64,000 nucleotides of DNA from Rhodospirillaceae bacterium UBA4468 (lineage in GTDB: Bacteria; Pseudomonadota; Alphaproteobacteria; Rhodospirillales; Casp-alpha2). Positions 1 through 8,677 of this stretch are shown one piece after another; the stretch's first letter is position 1; each line of letters starts with the position of its first letter. The DNA lies in NCBI GenBank assembly GCA_002389385.1, contig DGOK01000102.1, positions 4,730 through 68,729 on the forward strand. Reading direction: 5' to 3'. The position numbers and the translations under genes were made by a program. The notes below the pieces were generated by a model. The model searched no databases. It had not been told where the DNA came from and saw nothing but the letters and a program-made list of their open reading frames with translations.

Positions 1-1
1 C

Positions 2-100
2 GGCATTGATATGAGCCCTAAAGGTATTGAGCCGTCTGATGATTTACGCTCAGATTTACGGATGTCATTGCTCGAGCGCTTGGCCGCCGATAAAGATTAA
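2..100 (+). CDS. C-terminal end of an unidentified protein (5' end outside window)
   Basis: An open frame runs from the window edge to a TAA at 98-100, giving about 32 residues that end in LLERLAADKD. It stops 16 bp before the end of argS, so the two genes are convergent. The tail is charged and helical-looking and carries no motif I recognise. It could also be a chance open frame, because only 99 bases are visible. The clean stop just before the convergent gene is what makes a real C-terminus likely. Confidence 0.45.
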   Translation, partial: GIDMSPKGIEPSDDLRSDLRMSLLERLAADKD

Positions 101-116
101 TAAGCGACCGCTCGTT

Positions 117-1883
117 TTACCTAAGCTCTTCTAGCGGCGTCACACCAATCACTTCAAGACCAGATGCAATAACGGTTGCGACACCAAGCACCAAAGCAAG
201 CCTTGCACGCGTCACATCTTCATCGTTTTCATCAATAAATCGCAATCTGGTGTCATCTTTACCTTTGTTCCAAAGGCCATGGAATACAGAGGCAAGATCG
301 TCCAGATAGAATGCGACACGGTGAGGTTCATGTGCTTCTGCGGCAGCTTCCACCATCTTCGGCCATGCTGCGAGGGTGCGAATAACTTCAATCTCAGCGG
401 CATCATCGAGATGCTTCAAATTAGCTTTAACCAGTTTATCCGCACTCAGCGTATCCGCGCCTAACGTTTCAGCTGCATTTCTTAAGACAGAATGACAACG
501 GGCGTGCGCGTACTGCACATAGAACACCGGATTGTCACGAGATTGCTCAACAGCTTTTTCCAGATCAAAGTCCATCTGGCTGTCGTTTTTACGCGTAAGC
601 ATGATAAAGCGTACAACGTCTTTGCCGTTCTCGCCCAACTCTTCAATCAAGTCACGTAACGTAACAAAGTTCCCTGACCGCTTAGACATCCGGAAAGGCT
701 CGCCACCTTTTTTCAGATGCACAATCTGGCAAAGCTTCACATCAAGCTCGCCCTCGTTATCTGTTACAGCACGCACCGCGGCTTGCATGCGTTTCACGTA
801 TCCACCGTGATCGGCACCCCAGATATCAATCATCTTTTTGAAGCCACGCTCGTACTTATCTAAATGGTTGGCGATATCATTCGAAAAATAAGTCCATGAC
901 CCATCAGATTTCTTGAGCGGACGATCCGTATCATCGCCGAAATCTGTTGCACGAAAAAGTGTTTGCTCGCGTGGCTCATAATCTTCGGGTGCAGCTTTGC
1001 CTTTTGGTGGTTCCAGCACACCCCGGTACAGAAGGTCACGCCCCTGAAGCAAATCTTCGACATGCTCAACAGCGCCTGCTTGCACGAGATCTCGCTCAGA
1101 CGTGAACACGTCTTGATGAATACCCAAAGCGGCCAGGTCTTCTTTGATGCCCACAAGAAGACGTTCTATAGCAATGTTGCGGAATATATCGATCCATTCT
1201 GCTTCGGGTGCATCTTTAAGACTATCACCCAGCGTCTCAGCCAACTCCTGACCAATCGGGATCATGTAATCGCCGGGGTATACACCTTCAGGAATTTCAC
1301 CGATCACCTCACCAAGGGCTTCGCGGTATCGCAAATGTGCAGAACGCGCGAGTTGATCGACCTGATTACCTGCATCGTTGATGTAGTATTCAGATGTCAC
1401 ATCAAACCCGGCTTTGCGTAACAAATTCACAAGCGCATCGCCAATAACGGCGCCACGTGCATGTGCAACGTGCAAGGGACCTGTTGGGTTCGCTGATACA
1501 TATTCAACGTTAATCTTCTCACCACCGCCAATCTCAGACGCACCATACGCCGTGCCTGCCTTAAGCACATAGACAAGGCGGTCATGCCAATATTCGTCCG
1601 TAAGACCGGCATTAATGAAGCCTGGACCTGCAACATCCACTTTTGCCACACCTTTGAGGGCCGCAATTTCAGGTGCAATCATCTCGGCGACATCGCGCGG
1701 CTTCATTCCCGCAGGCTTTGCCAGTAACATCGCAGCATTGGTTGAGATATCTCCGTGTGTTGCGTCACGCGGTGGCTCAACCGTAATACGAGACGTATCC
1801 AGACCTTCTGGTAACGAGCCTGATTTAACCAGTTTCTCAACAATGGCCACTACGTCATCTTGGAATGCGCGGAATAAATTCAT
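117..1883 (-). CDS. argS: Arginyl-tRNA synthetase
   Basis: This class I aminoacyl-tRNA synthetase charges tRNA-Arg with arginine in the cytoplasm. Its 588 residues match the usual family length. The sequence shows the ArgRS N-terminal additional domain, then [15 protein letters not shown] (HIGH-type motif, with Ala in the third position where Gly is commonest), the [10 protein letters not shown] block, [10 protein letters not shown] (KMSKS-type loop) and a C-terminal helical anticodon-binding domain ending in [10 protein letters not shown]. The ATG at 1881-1883 overlaps the TGA of the upstream ion-channel gene (ATGA, 1880-1883), so the two are probably translationally coupled. No lesion is visible, as expected for an essential gene. 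Confidence 0.97.
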   Translation of the reverse strand: MNLFRAFQDDVVAIVEKLVKSGSLPEGLDTSRITVEPPRDATHGDISTNAAMLLAKPAGMKPRDVAEMIAPEIAALKGVAKVDVAGPGFINAGLTDEYWHDRLVYVLKAGTAYGASEIGGGEKINVEYVSANPTGPLHVAHARGAVIGDALVNLLRKAGFDVTSEYYINDAGNQVDQLARSAHLRYREALGEVIGEIPEGVYPGDYMIPIGQELAETLGDSLKDAPEAEWIDIFRNIAIERLLVGIKEDLAALGIHQDVFTSERDLVQAGAVEHVEDLLQGRDLLYRGVLEPPKGKAAPEDYEPREQTLFRATDFGDDTDRPLKKSDGSWTYFSNDIANHLDKYERGFKKMIDIWGADHGGYVKRMQAAVRAVTDNEGELDVKLCQIVHLKKGGEPFRMSKRSGNFVTLRDLIEELGENGKDVVRFIMLTRKNDSQMDFDLEKAVEQSRDNPVFYVQYAHARCHSVLRNAAETLGADTLSADKLVKANLKHLDDAAEIEVIRTLAAWPKMVEAAAEAHEPHRVAFYLDDLASVFHGLWNKGKDDTRLRFIDENDEDVTRARLALVLGVATVIASGLEVIGVTPLEELR

Positions 1884-2728
1884 CTATCGTCGTCTTTCTC
1901 AGATTTTAAGGCGCGGACTTCATCACGAAGCGCGCGGATTTCTGTTTGTAAGGTCTCAAGCGTAGCGTCAGCTGCGCCACCGGCTGCAATACGATCGGCC
2001 TCACCTTCAGCTGCCATCATCTCTTTCGCCGATTGCATGCTGTCGACAACAATGGCGACCACCAAATTCAGGACCAACATTGATGTGACAATGACGAATG
2101 AGATAAAGAACAACCAAGCATATGGATAGATTTCCATGACCGGGCGAACGATGCCCATAGACCAACTCTCGAGGGTCATGATCTGGAATAAACTGTAGAC
2201 TGATCCACCAAAGTTACCAAAGAATTCGGGGAATGCAGATTTGAATAACACCGTCGACATCACCCCGCCGACATAAAAGATCAACAGTAACAAAATCGCC
2301 GTTGAGCCAAGGCCCGGCAAGGATCGCAACAAGGCTTCAACAACCACCCGCATGGTTGGCACTTGTGAAATCAAACGGAGCGCCCGGAGTATTCGGAGCG
2401 CACGGACGACTGAAAACGCCTCGGCACCTGGGGTCAATGCAACGCCCACAACGATTAGGTCAAAGACACTCCATGGACGCTTAAAAAAGCTTGCACCATA
2501 GGCGACAAATCGCATCGCGAGTTCGATAACAAAGATTGCCAGAAACGCCGTATCCAGGATGCTCAATACAGAACCGGCTGACGCGACAACACGATCAGAT
2601 GTCTGTAATCCGATCACGATCGAATTCAGAACAATCACACCAATAATGGCGTTATTGAACGGCTGGCTATCGACAAGCGATGCAAGTTTACCGCGCAGTC
2701 CTGATTGCTGGTTCAAAGGGTCAGTCAT
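1880..2728 (-). CDS. Voltage-gated Na+-channel-type ion transporter (BacNav family)
   Basis: This 282-residue protein is a six-transmembrane single-repeat cation channel of the inner membrane. S1-S3 span roughly residues 25-110. S4 carries four arginines at every third position ([10 protein letters not shown]), the voltage-sensor signature. The pore loop reads TLESWS, the selectivity-filter motif of NaChBac-like sodium channels. After S6 the tail from about residue 245 ([20 protein letters not shown]) has heptad spacing typical of the tetramerising C-terminal coiled coil. In characterised relatives this type conducts Na+ on depolarisation. Here it lies directly upstream of argS with a 4-bp overlap, which is an odd partner and probably reflects expression coupling rather than shared function. 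Confidence 0.9.
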   Translation of the reverse strand: MTDPLNQQSGLRGKLASLVDSQPFNNAIIGVIVLNSIVIGLQTSDRVVASAGSVLSILDTAFLAIFVIELAMRFVAYGASFFKRPWSVFDLIVVGVALTPGAEAFSVVRALRILRALRLISQVPTMRVVVEALLRSLPGLGSTAILLLLIFYVGGVMSTVLFKSAFPEFFGNFGGSVYSLFQIMTLESWSMGIVRPVMEIYPYAWLFFISFVIVTSMLVLNLVVAIVVDSMQSAKEMMAAEGEADRIAAGGAADATLETLQTEIRALRDEVRALKSEKDDDR

Positions 2729-2802
2729 GGCTCAGGTTGGTAGTCTGCGAAGCCCCTGCTGTCAATGTGACAGCGAAGATACACCTGATATCAAAGTAGG
2801 AA

Positions 2803-3189
2803 TTATTCAGCAGCTGCGATCTGTTTTGCTTCAGGCGCCTGACGCACAATGCAGTTATAAACCCAGTCGCGTGATCCAAAATGATCTGCAATGACGTCTA
2901 AAGCCGCATCCACATCAAATTCCATGCATGAGAACACATCAAAATAGCATTCACCACTGTGATCACAAAAGTGGGCCGTGATGTTTGATGTCTCAATAAG
3001 CTGTGTCAGCGTATAGCCCGCGGCTTGTGGGTTCTCTTTAGCAAAGTGAACAATCCAAGGCTCACCATAGGCCTTCATATTAATCCGCTCGACCATGTCT
3101 TTTGCAAAACGCGCGATCGCATCCGCGGCAGAACGGTTCTCATTGCAATTTGCAACGTCAACGGTGAGATGCATGCCCCACATGGCCAA
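2803..3189 (-). CDS. SpeD-family (AdoMetDC-like) pyruvoyl decarboxylase paralogue
   Basis: This 128-residue protein matches the small bacterial AdoMet decarboxylase fold. Aligned to the canonical SpeD at 3419-3898, the pyruvoyl-forming serine (S68, in IETSNITAHF), the processing histidine five residues on (H73) and the catalytic cysteine twenty residues on (C88, in FDVFSC) are all kept at exact spacing. The canonical block ESHISIHTWPE is changed to ETSNITAHFCDH. Self-cleavage therefore looks possible, but substrate recognition probably differs. SpeD homologues that became pyruvoyl ornithine or arginine decarboxylases are known, so a putrescine-precursor role is plausible (inference). GGAG lies about 8 nt before the ATG. 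The gene is divergent from speD-speE across about 230 bp. Confidence 0.8.
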   Translation of the reverse strand: MAMWGMHLTVDVANCNENRSAADAIARFAKDMVERINMKAYGEPWIVHFAKENPQAAGYTLTQLIETSNITAHFCDHSGECYFDVFSCMEFDVDAALDVIADHFGSRDWVYNCIVRQAPEAKQIAAAE

Positions 3190-3418
3190 AACTCCGAATA
3201 AAGATGAACAATTAAACCGCAGGCCTGTGCTTGCGATTAAGTGCGCGTTTTCTACTCCTTTCCGATTTCGAGATCAACAAGAACAATGCAAAAAACAAAT
3301 TTATTTTTAATATCTATTTTGACGCGTTTTTAGAAAATCAACTGATTCAAAAAATCCGCTTGCATCATAGCTTTGCTAGGGATTAAAACGCCCGTCTTGG
3401 TTGCTATATGACGACCAT

Positions 3419-3898
3419 ATGATGCATCTGCTAACAAAAAGGGTTGCCGCTTTGTCAAAGTCTCAAACTGCTTTGCAGTCTCAAACCGAATTTGAGCCCG
3501 CTTCTGTTTCTTCAGGATCAGAAGACAAAGATTATTTCATGGTCCGTGAAGGCGTGCGATACGCCGGGGTGCATTTGATCATTGATATTTATGGTGCAAG
3601 TCATCTTGATAATCTTGAGCATGTCGAGAGCGCACTGCGTGAAGCCGTGACAGCCGCGAAGGCGACTTTGCTACATATACACTTACATCACTTCACGCCC
3701 AACGGCGGCATCTCTGGCGTTGTGGTCTTAGCTGAATCTCATATTTCCATTCACACGTGGCCTGAGTGCGGCTATGCGGCATTGGACGTATTTATGTGCG
3801 GTGATTCAGCGCCTCACGAAACAATCAAAGTTCTGCGCAGCGCCTTCTCACCAGAGCGGATTGCTGTCGAAGAGCATCTACGCGGACGCGGCGCTTAA
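3419..3898 (+). CDS. speD: S-adenosylmethionine decarboxylase proenzyme
   Basis: This enzyme decarboxylates S-adenosylmethionine to supply the aminopropyl donor for spermidine synthesis; it self-cleaves to create a pyruvoyl cofactor. The protein is 159 residues from the chosen ATG. Its core has VHLIIDIYGA and AESHISIHTWPE, with the pyruvoyl-precursor S107, processing H112 and catalytic C127 (LDVFMCG). The first 40 residues are a polar extension lacking in minimal SpeD proteins. A TTG at 3401 and an ATG at 3422 are alternative starts and none has a convincing ribosome binding site. It is followed 9 bp later by speE, forming an operon. Confidence 0.92.
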   Translation: MMHLLTKRVAALSKSQTALQSQTEFEPASVSSGSEDKDYFMVREGVRYAGVHLIIDIYGASHLDNLEHVESALREAVTAAKATLLHIHLHHFTPNGGISGVVVLAESHISIHTWPECGYAALDVFMCGDSAPHETIKVLRSAFSPERIAVEEHLRGRGA

Positions 3899-3907
3899 CG
3901 TTATCCC

Positions 3908-4759
3908 ATGGCTGATCAAAAATTCACCGAGACTCTTTATCAAGGCTGGCAAGCGGATTATCGGTGCGACGAGGTCTATTTTGATAGCGCTACCGATCAT
4001 CAACGCCTAGTCATTTTCAAGAACCCCATCTTTGGCCGTATGATGATGCTGGATGGGGTCACGCAAACAACTGAAGCAGATGAGTTCATCTATCACGAGA
4101 TGCTCGCCCATGTGCCGATTCTGGCACACGGCGACGCCAAGAAAGTCCTCATCATTGGGGGTGGCGATGGCGGTATGCTACGCGAAGTATTACGCCACAC
4201 ATCTGTTGAGCTTTGTACCATGGTTGAGATTGATCCAAGTGTTGTCGAGTTATCAAAACAATACCTGCCTAATCATTCGGCTGGTGCATTTGACGATCCG
4301 CGCACACACCTTGTGTTTGATGACGGAGCCGCTTTCGTTAAAAACCCACCACACACATATGATGTAATGATCGTCGACAGCACAGACCCGATTGGCCCAG
4401 GGGAAGTTTTGTTCCAAGACACTTTTTATGCCAATGCGCGGCGCTGCCTCAATCCAGGCGGTATTTTGGTCACCCAGAATGGCGTCCCTTTCATGCAGCC
4501 TGACGAGCTCAAGAATACAGTGACACACCTAAAACATTTATTCGCCGATGCCTCATGCTATCTGGCAACCATCCCGACATATGTTGGTGGCCCGATGGCC
4601 ATGGGATGGGCAACGGATAACGCTGAGCTTAGACACATTGATCTTGATGTATTAGACGCACGTTTTAAAAGTGCAGAGATCAAGACACGATATTACGCCC
4701 CTGCTGTCCATAAGGCTGCATTCGCACTTCCGGGATACGTTTCAGATAATGTTGGTTAA
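3908..4759 (+). CDS. speE: Spermidine synthase (polyamine aminopropyltransferase)
   Basis: This enzyme transfers the aminopropyl group from decarboxylated AdoMet to putrescine, making spermidine in the cytoplasm. The 283 residues include the N-terminal beta-strand domain with MMLDGVTQTTEADEFIYHEM, the nucleotide loop IIGGGDGGMLREVLRH, VEIDPSVVELS, and the DSTDPIGPGEVLF catalytic block. YVGGPMAMGWAT near the C-terminus also fits the family. Length and motif order are complete. It directly follows speD, so both steps from AdoMet to spermidine are co-transcribed. No ornithine or arginine decarboxylase of the usual PLP type lies in the window, which is why the divergent SpeD paralogue is of interest. 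Confidence 0.96.
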   Translation: MADQKFTETLYQGWQADYRCDEVYFDSATDHQRLVIFKNPIFGRMMMLDGVTQTTEADEFIYHEMLAHVPILAHGDAKKVLIIGGGDGGMLREVLRHTSVELCTMVEIDPSVVELSKQYLPNHSAGAFDDPRTHLVFDDGAAFVKNPPHTYDVMIVDSTDPIGPGEVLFQDTFYANARRCLNPGGILVTQNGVPFMQPDELKNTVTHLKHLFADASCYLATIPTYVGGPMAMGWATDNAELRHIDLDVLDARFKSAEIKTRYYAPAVHKAAFALPGYVSDNVG

Positions 4760-4784
4760 GTGCGCAGGCTGAAAAGGCTGCCCC

Positions 4785-5078
4785 TTAGACTTCCATCATT
4801 TGTTCAGTATGCTTGATCAAAGCGTCACGGTATTCTGCCATTTCGCCTTCGAGTTCCTCATCATCGATCTCGTTAAAACGGGATACCCACTCGCCCATCG
4901 TAGATAACCATTCTTCGGGGAAACCCATTGCGGTGCAGACATCACGCACTTCGGCCACTTCGGCTTCATGCACATATTCATCGGCATAGGTCAGTCGCAA
5001 AAGTTCTAGCGCAGCCACAACACGCGAACGATGTGTATCAAATGCAGAGACATCCAGGCCGCCGAGGACCTTCTGCAT
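4785..5078 (-). CDS. Unknown small acidic helical protein (possibly TerB-like)
   Basis: This 97-residue protein has no signal peptide or membrane segment. It is acidic and helical-looking, with a block LELLRLTYADEYVHEAEVAE followed by WLSTMGEWVSRFNEIDDEELEGEM. The phrase is loosely like the repeated helical units of TerB proteins, which bind metal through acidic side chains, but this is only a resemblance. The start codon lies only 9 bp from the proposed start of the divergent DksA-like gene, so at least one start or promoter must lie inside the neighbour. It ends 25 bp from the end of convergent speE. Function is not assigned. Confidence 0.6.
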   Translation of the reverse strand: MQKVLGGLDVSAFDTHRSRVVAALELLRLTYADEYVHEAEVAEVRDVCTAMGFPEEWLSTMGEWVSRFNEIDDEELEGEMAEYRDALIKHTEQMMEV

Positions 5079-5087
5079 ATCGACATT

Positions 5088-5366
5088 ATGGGTGATACCA
5101 TCTCAGCAGAATCTCGAAAGCCCGTTGAACTCGACCAAACATCCATTGGGCGTTTATCTCGCATGGATGCTCTTCAGGGTCAGGCGATGCAGTTTGAGAC
5201 TGAACGTCGGCACGGCGTTGAACGCCAACGCATCGAAGCGGCTCTTGAGCGCATTGAAGATGGTAACTTTGGCTATTACATAGTTTGTGATGAAGATATA
5301 GCAATCAAGCGACTTGAGAATGATCCAAGCGTGCCGAACTGTATCGACTGCCAACGCCACACCTGA
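5088..5366 (+). CDS. DksA/TraR-family zinc-finger-like protein with an incomplete finger
   Basis: This 92-residue protein resembles short DksA/TraR proteins, which bind the RNA polymerase secondary channel. It has an N-terminal coiled-coil stretch (ERRHGVERQRIEAALERIEDG) and a C-terminal finger. The usual finger has two CxxC pairs. Here the second pair (NCIDC) and one cysteine of the first pair (IVCDED) remain, but the first cysteine is tyrosine (TAC) and the glycine after the second is Asp (GAT). Both changes fit a single G-to-A transition. Some family members naturally lack cysteines, so activity cannot be excluded. An in-frame ATG at 5031 is an alternative start. The stop abuts the convergent MATE gene with no gap. 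Confidence 0.72.
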   Translation: MGDTISAESRKPVELDQTSIGRLSRMDALQGQAMQFETERRHGVERQRIEAALERIEDGNFGYYIVCDEDIAIKRLENDPSVPNCIDCQRHT

Positions 5367-6779
5367 TCAATCTGCTTCCGCCTCTTTCGCTCGGCGGATA
5401 TCGCGCATCGCCAGACGATGAAAGCGCAGACTTAGCCAAGCTAACGATACGATACAGCCAGTCAGAATGCCGTGGAACAATCCGACGACACCATTGTCGT
5501 ATATAAATGTCGATAAATACCCGACCGGCACCATGACGCCAAAGAAGCTCACCGTCTGAATAATACTTGGAGCCCATACATCTTTACGACCGCGTAGTGC
5601 GTTCGCCATCACGGCTTGTCCGCCATCCGGCACGAATACCCAGGTAATGAAGGCCACAGAAATAACAGCCTCAGCAATCAACACAGGATCATCCGTGTAG
5701 ATGGATGTGAGCGGGCCTGAAAGGAAATATGTGATAACGCCAACGCCCATCATCATAACAGTATTCACGCCTAGCCCCGTCCAACCGGCAAGAGCTGCAT
5801 CAGGGATATCACCGCGACCAAACGCGATGCCTACGCGCACTGTGGTTGCTGAACCGATGCCAATCGCCAACATAAATGCCAACGCCATCAGGTTAAGTGT
5901 CAGCCCGTAAGCCGCCAGAGGAATTTTCCCAAGCCAACCGGCATAAGCATTCAATGTGGCAAAGGCCAAGCTCTCGACACCAACACTGACACCAATTGCA
6001 TAACCAATACGGCGCAATTCCTGCCACGCTTTAAACCCGCCTGTAAGTGGTGCACGGATCGCAAACTTTTCGCGATCTTTGAGATTCCAAACAATGACGA
6101 TCATTGACAAAGCCATCGCCCAACGCGTGATGGTTGTTGCCCATGCAGCGCCGGCCGCACCCAAAGGTTCAGCAAATATAAAGCTATCGATCAGCAACCA
6201 GTTCAAAGCGACGTTCAAGATATTAGCTGCGACCATAACGATCATCGACAAGCTTGGTCGGTTGATGCCTTCAAGGAAATACGCACAGCACAAAAACAAC
6301 AGATGCCCCGGGAGGCCCTGCGAGACAATCTGCATGATTTCACCGCCGTACTTGGAAATATCGGCAGTTTGATCCGTCGCGAGTAATAACTGCTCACCAG
6401 CCATGCCAATCAAAACGCAGATGATGCCCAGAAATCCACCGTACCAGAGCGAGCGTCGCCAAATCGGCCCACACTCTGTAAACCGCTCACCACCGTAGGC
6501 ATTTGCTGTCAGCACAAGTGCGCCCATGATCATGCCCAGCGATGTAATCATCATCGGCATGATGAGGCCCAGGCCAATCGCTAAATAGGCGAGTTCTAAC
6601 GAGCTGAAATGCCCTGTCATGACAGTGTCAGCCATGATCAATAATAAGAAGCCCGAACGTGAGACGACAATCGGCGCGGACAAGCGGATCAATTCCGAGG
6701 TGTGCCGTTTCAGTCTTCCACGGACGCCTTCAATAGCCAGGCGTGTGACGGGTTCTGGTGACGTTGAATTCATCATCAT
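5367..6779 (-). CDS. MATE-family multidrug/solute efflux transporter
   Basis: This 470-residue protein has about twelve hydrophobic segments arranged as two six-helix halves, the MATE architecture. The N-terminal half has LSAPIVVSRSGFLLLIMADTVM, like the first helix of NorM-type pumps, where the aspartate after MA is typical. A second related block starts near residue 245 (LRRIGYAIGVSVGVESLAFA). Family members export cationic drugs or other solutes in exchange for Na+ or H+. Substrate cannot be told from sequence. Three in-frame ATGs (6779, 6776, 6773) are possible starts. It is divergent from the EamA transporter gene across 54 bp. Confidence 0.9.
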   Translation of the reverse strand: MMMNSTSPEPVTRLAIEGVRGRLKRHTSELIRLSAPIVVSRSGFLLLIMADTVMTGHFSSLELAYLAIGLGLIMPMMITSLGMIMGALVLTANAYGGERFTECGPIWRRSLWYGGFLGIICVLIGMAGEQLLLATDQTADISKYGGEIMQIVSQGLPGHLLFLCCAYFLEGINRPSLSMIVMVAANILNVALNWLLIDSFIFAEPLGAAGAAWATTITRWAMALSMIVIVWNLKDREKFAIRAPLTGGFKAWQELRRIGYAIGVSVGVESLAFATLNAYAGWLGKIPLAAYGLTLNLMALAFMLAIGIGSATTVRVGIAFGRGDIPDAALAGWTGLGVNTVMMMGVGVITYFLSGPLTSIYTDDPVLIAEAVISVAFITWVFVPDGGQAVMANALRGRKDVWAPSIIQTVSFFGVMVPVGYLSTFIYDNGVVGLFHGILTGCIVSLAWLSLRFHRLAMRDIRRAKEAEAD

Positions 6780-6833
6780 CTTAGATCGTAAAATGCAGCC
6801 CCTGTCACCGCTTTACCTTTTTACTGACAGCGC

Positions 6834-7745
6834 ATGACGGATCGTTACAGTGTATCTATGAAACCAACACCCCCACCCCTCGCAACAGTCTCCCGTGCTG
6901 GCATTCTATGGATGGTCATGACAATGATGCTGTTCGTGTGCATGGACACGTGCGCCAAGTACCTCGTTGGCCTGTATCCAACGATGGAAGTCGTATGGGG
7001 GCGGTATTTCTTTCAAGTCGTTATACTCCTTGTCGTTCTAGGCCCCCGCCTGCGCACCATCATGAAAACGCAAAGTTTGCCCTTTCAGCTGGTTCGATCG
7101 TTATTTTTACTTGGCGCGACGTTATGCTTCTTTAGCGGCCTAAGTACGATCCAGGTCGCCGAAGCCAGTGCGATCATGTTTACCGCGCCATTGATTTTGA
7201 CGGCGCTTGCCCCCTTTGTCTTAAAGGAGAAAGTCGGTATCCGTCGCTGGGCATCCGTCCTTATCGGGTTTGCAGGTGCGATGATTATTATCCGCCCAGG
7301 CCAAGATGCCATAGCTGTTGGCGCATTCTGGGTATTGGGCGCAGCCGCATGTTACGCCTGCTATCAAATCAGTACGCGCCTGCTTAGTGGCCAGGACAGT
7401 GTTCTCACCACCCTATTCTATAGTGCGCTTTTAGGTGCAATCATTATGAGCGTCGTTGTGCCTTTTGATTTTCAGCAACCGACGCCAATTGATTGGGCCA
7501 TTATGGCGCTCGCAGGTTTGTTCGGGACGCTCGGACATTTTTGTATGATCAAGGCGCTGACGCTCACAGAAGCTTCCAAGCTCGCTCCCTATTCGTATAC
7601 AAACCTGATTTGGGCGACCATCATTGGATACGTTCTGTTCAATGACTTGCCAGACCTTTGGACTTTTGTCGGTGCTGGCGTGATTATCGCTTCAGGGCTT
7701 TACATCATCCACCGTGAGCATCGCATAAAACAGGCTGAGGCCTAA
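6834..7745 (+). CDS. EamA/DMT-superfamily membrane transporter
   Basis: The 303-residue protein has about ten hydrophobic segments in two EamA repeats: the first runs from AGILWMVMTMMLFVCMDTCA to IIIRPGQDA, and the second from GAFWVLGAAACYACYQISTR to the end. The ASAIMFTAPLILTALAPFVL segment at the end of repeat one is characteristic. It is an inner-membrane metabolite exporter or importer of unknown substrate. A second in-frame ATG at 6858 would remove eight polar residues and is a possible start. The gene is intact and faces away from the MATE gene. Confidence 0.88.
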   Translation: MTDRYSVSMKPTPPPLATVSRAGILWMVMTMMLFVCMDTCAKYLVGLYPTMEVVWGRYFFQVVILLVVLGPRLRTIMKTQSLPFQLVRSLFLLGATLCFFSGLSTIQVAEASAIMFTAPLILTALAPFVLKEKVGIRRWASVLIGFAGAMIIIRPGQDAIAVGAFWVLGAAACYACYQISTRLLSGQDSVLTTLFYSALLGAIIMSVVVPFDFQQPTPIDWAIMALAGLFGTLGHFCMIKALTLTEASKLAPYSYTNLIWATIIGYVLFNDLPDLWTFVGAGVIIASGLYIIHREHRIKQAEA

Positions 7746-7862
7746 GTTATCGAAAATACTCACGTTTTTGATAACATTTTGTAACAATATATCGTTATTC
7801 GTCAGGCTGTGGTCAGCAAGTGTGCTTATTGTCCTCGTATTGAATAATTGAGGATTATATTA

Positions 7863-8669
7863 ATGGCCATTTGGCGCACCGCACTTACCGCACTTTTCGT
7901 TTTCGCCACAGCATAAGGCGCGAACGCTGCATGCGATCCGTTTCCCAAGAGTTAAAATCTTGGAGATTTTTCGCATAAGCAGATAAATAGCTATGTGTCC
8001 AAAGCGCACAATGGTGACTGGGCGTCCTATCTGGCAATGCTTCAGCAAAATGTATCCCGTCTTCAAGCCATCCAAATGAAAGGTGATGGCACGATGATCA
8101 ACGTTCGTGGCTCGTCTGTTGACCTCAGCCCATCAGAATTAATTCGGTTTGTTTACCTATCACGCCAATGGATGACGATTGCACTGTGTTTATCTGGCGA
8201 ACAAACTATGGCATCCGTGCCTGCACTTAACGATCTTGCATCCGATCCTGCATTAGATGAATTCGCAACGGCAGCCGGCGGCGGCGATGGCATTGTTCAT
8301 CAATTCGAGGTGCCAGATGCCCGGACTTTAAAAGAAACAGCATTGGGGTCATTGGATAGCGAAGTCGCTAGCCTTTCAATCAATCGTGTCAGCGTTGATG
8401 TCTCAACGCGATGCGTTGCCGGTGACACAATCTTTACTGTTAAGAATACAGGCGCAAAATGGCCTAAAACTGGCACCTTCGCTATTTACCGCATTGATGG
8501 CCCGAACCGCCAAATGATCTGTGGTCGTCGCTTGATCCTGGAGCCCGGCGAAGTCCGCAAGTTCAAGATTTCTGAACGTCAAAATTTAACGGGAGAGCTT
8601 GGTATTTCAGTTGAGCCATCATGGTATAAACGACCATTCAAAATGGATGGCGGCGCAAGCTATAAGTAA
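7863..8669 (+). pseudogene. Exported protein of unknown function, interrupted by two in-frame TAA codons
   Basis: GAGG about 10 nt before an ATG starts a clear signal peptide (MAIWRTALTALFVFATA), but a TAA follows at 7914-7916 and a second at 7953-7955. The same frame then continues open for 224 residues from a GTG at 7995 to 8669. Read through, the product would be about 268 residues, with a likely cleavage near GANA|ACDP. The mature part is hydrophilic and has a late beta-rich region (VSTRCVAGDTIFTVKNTG), with no family I recognise. Restoring CAA at either TAA needs one C-to-T reversal. Unless the stops are read through, no exported product can be made. Confidence 0.72.
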
Positions 8670-8677
8670 CAAGCAGC

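Noticed and set aside
117..1883. The HVAH variant of the ArgRS HIGH motif as a lesion
   Set aside because: The change from the commoner HVGH is not a C-to-T transition, argS is essential, and I cannot exclude that relatives also have Ala. It is noted as a variant only.
3360..3400. speD promoter (TTGCAT with a TTAAAA box)
   Set aside because: Spacing is acceptable but the -10 is poor and several other weak pairs exist in the AT-rich gap; no confident call.
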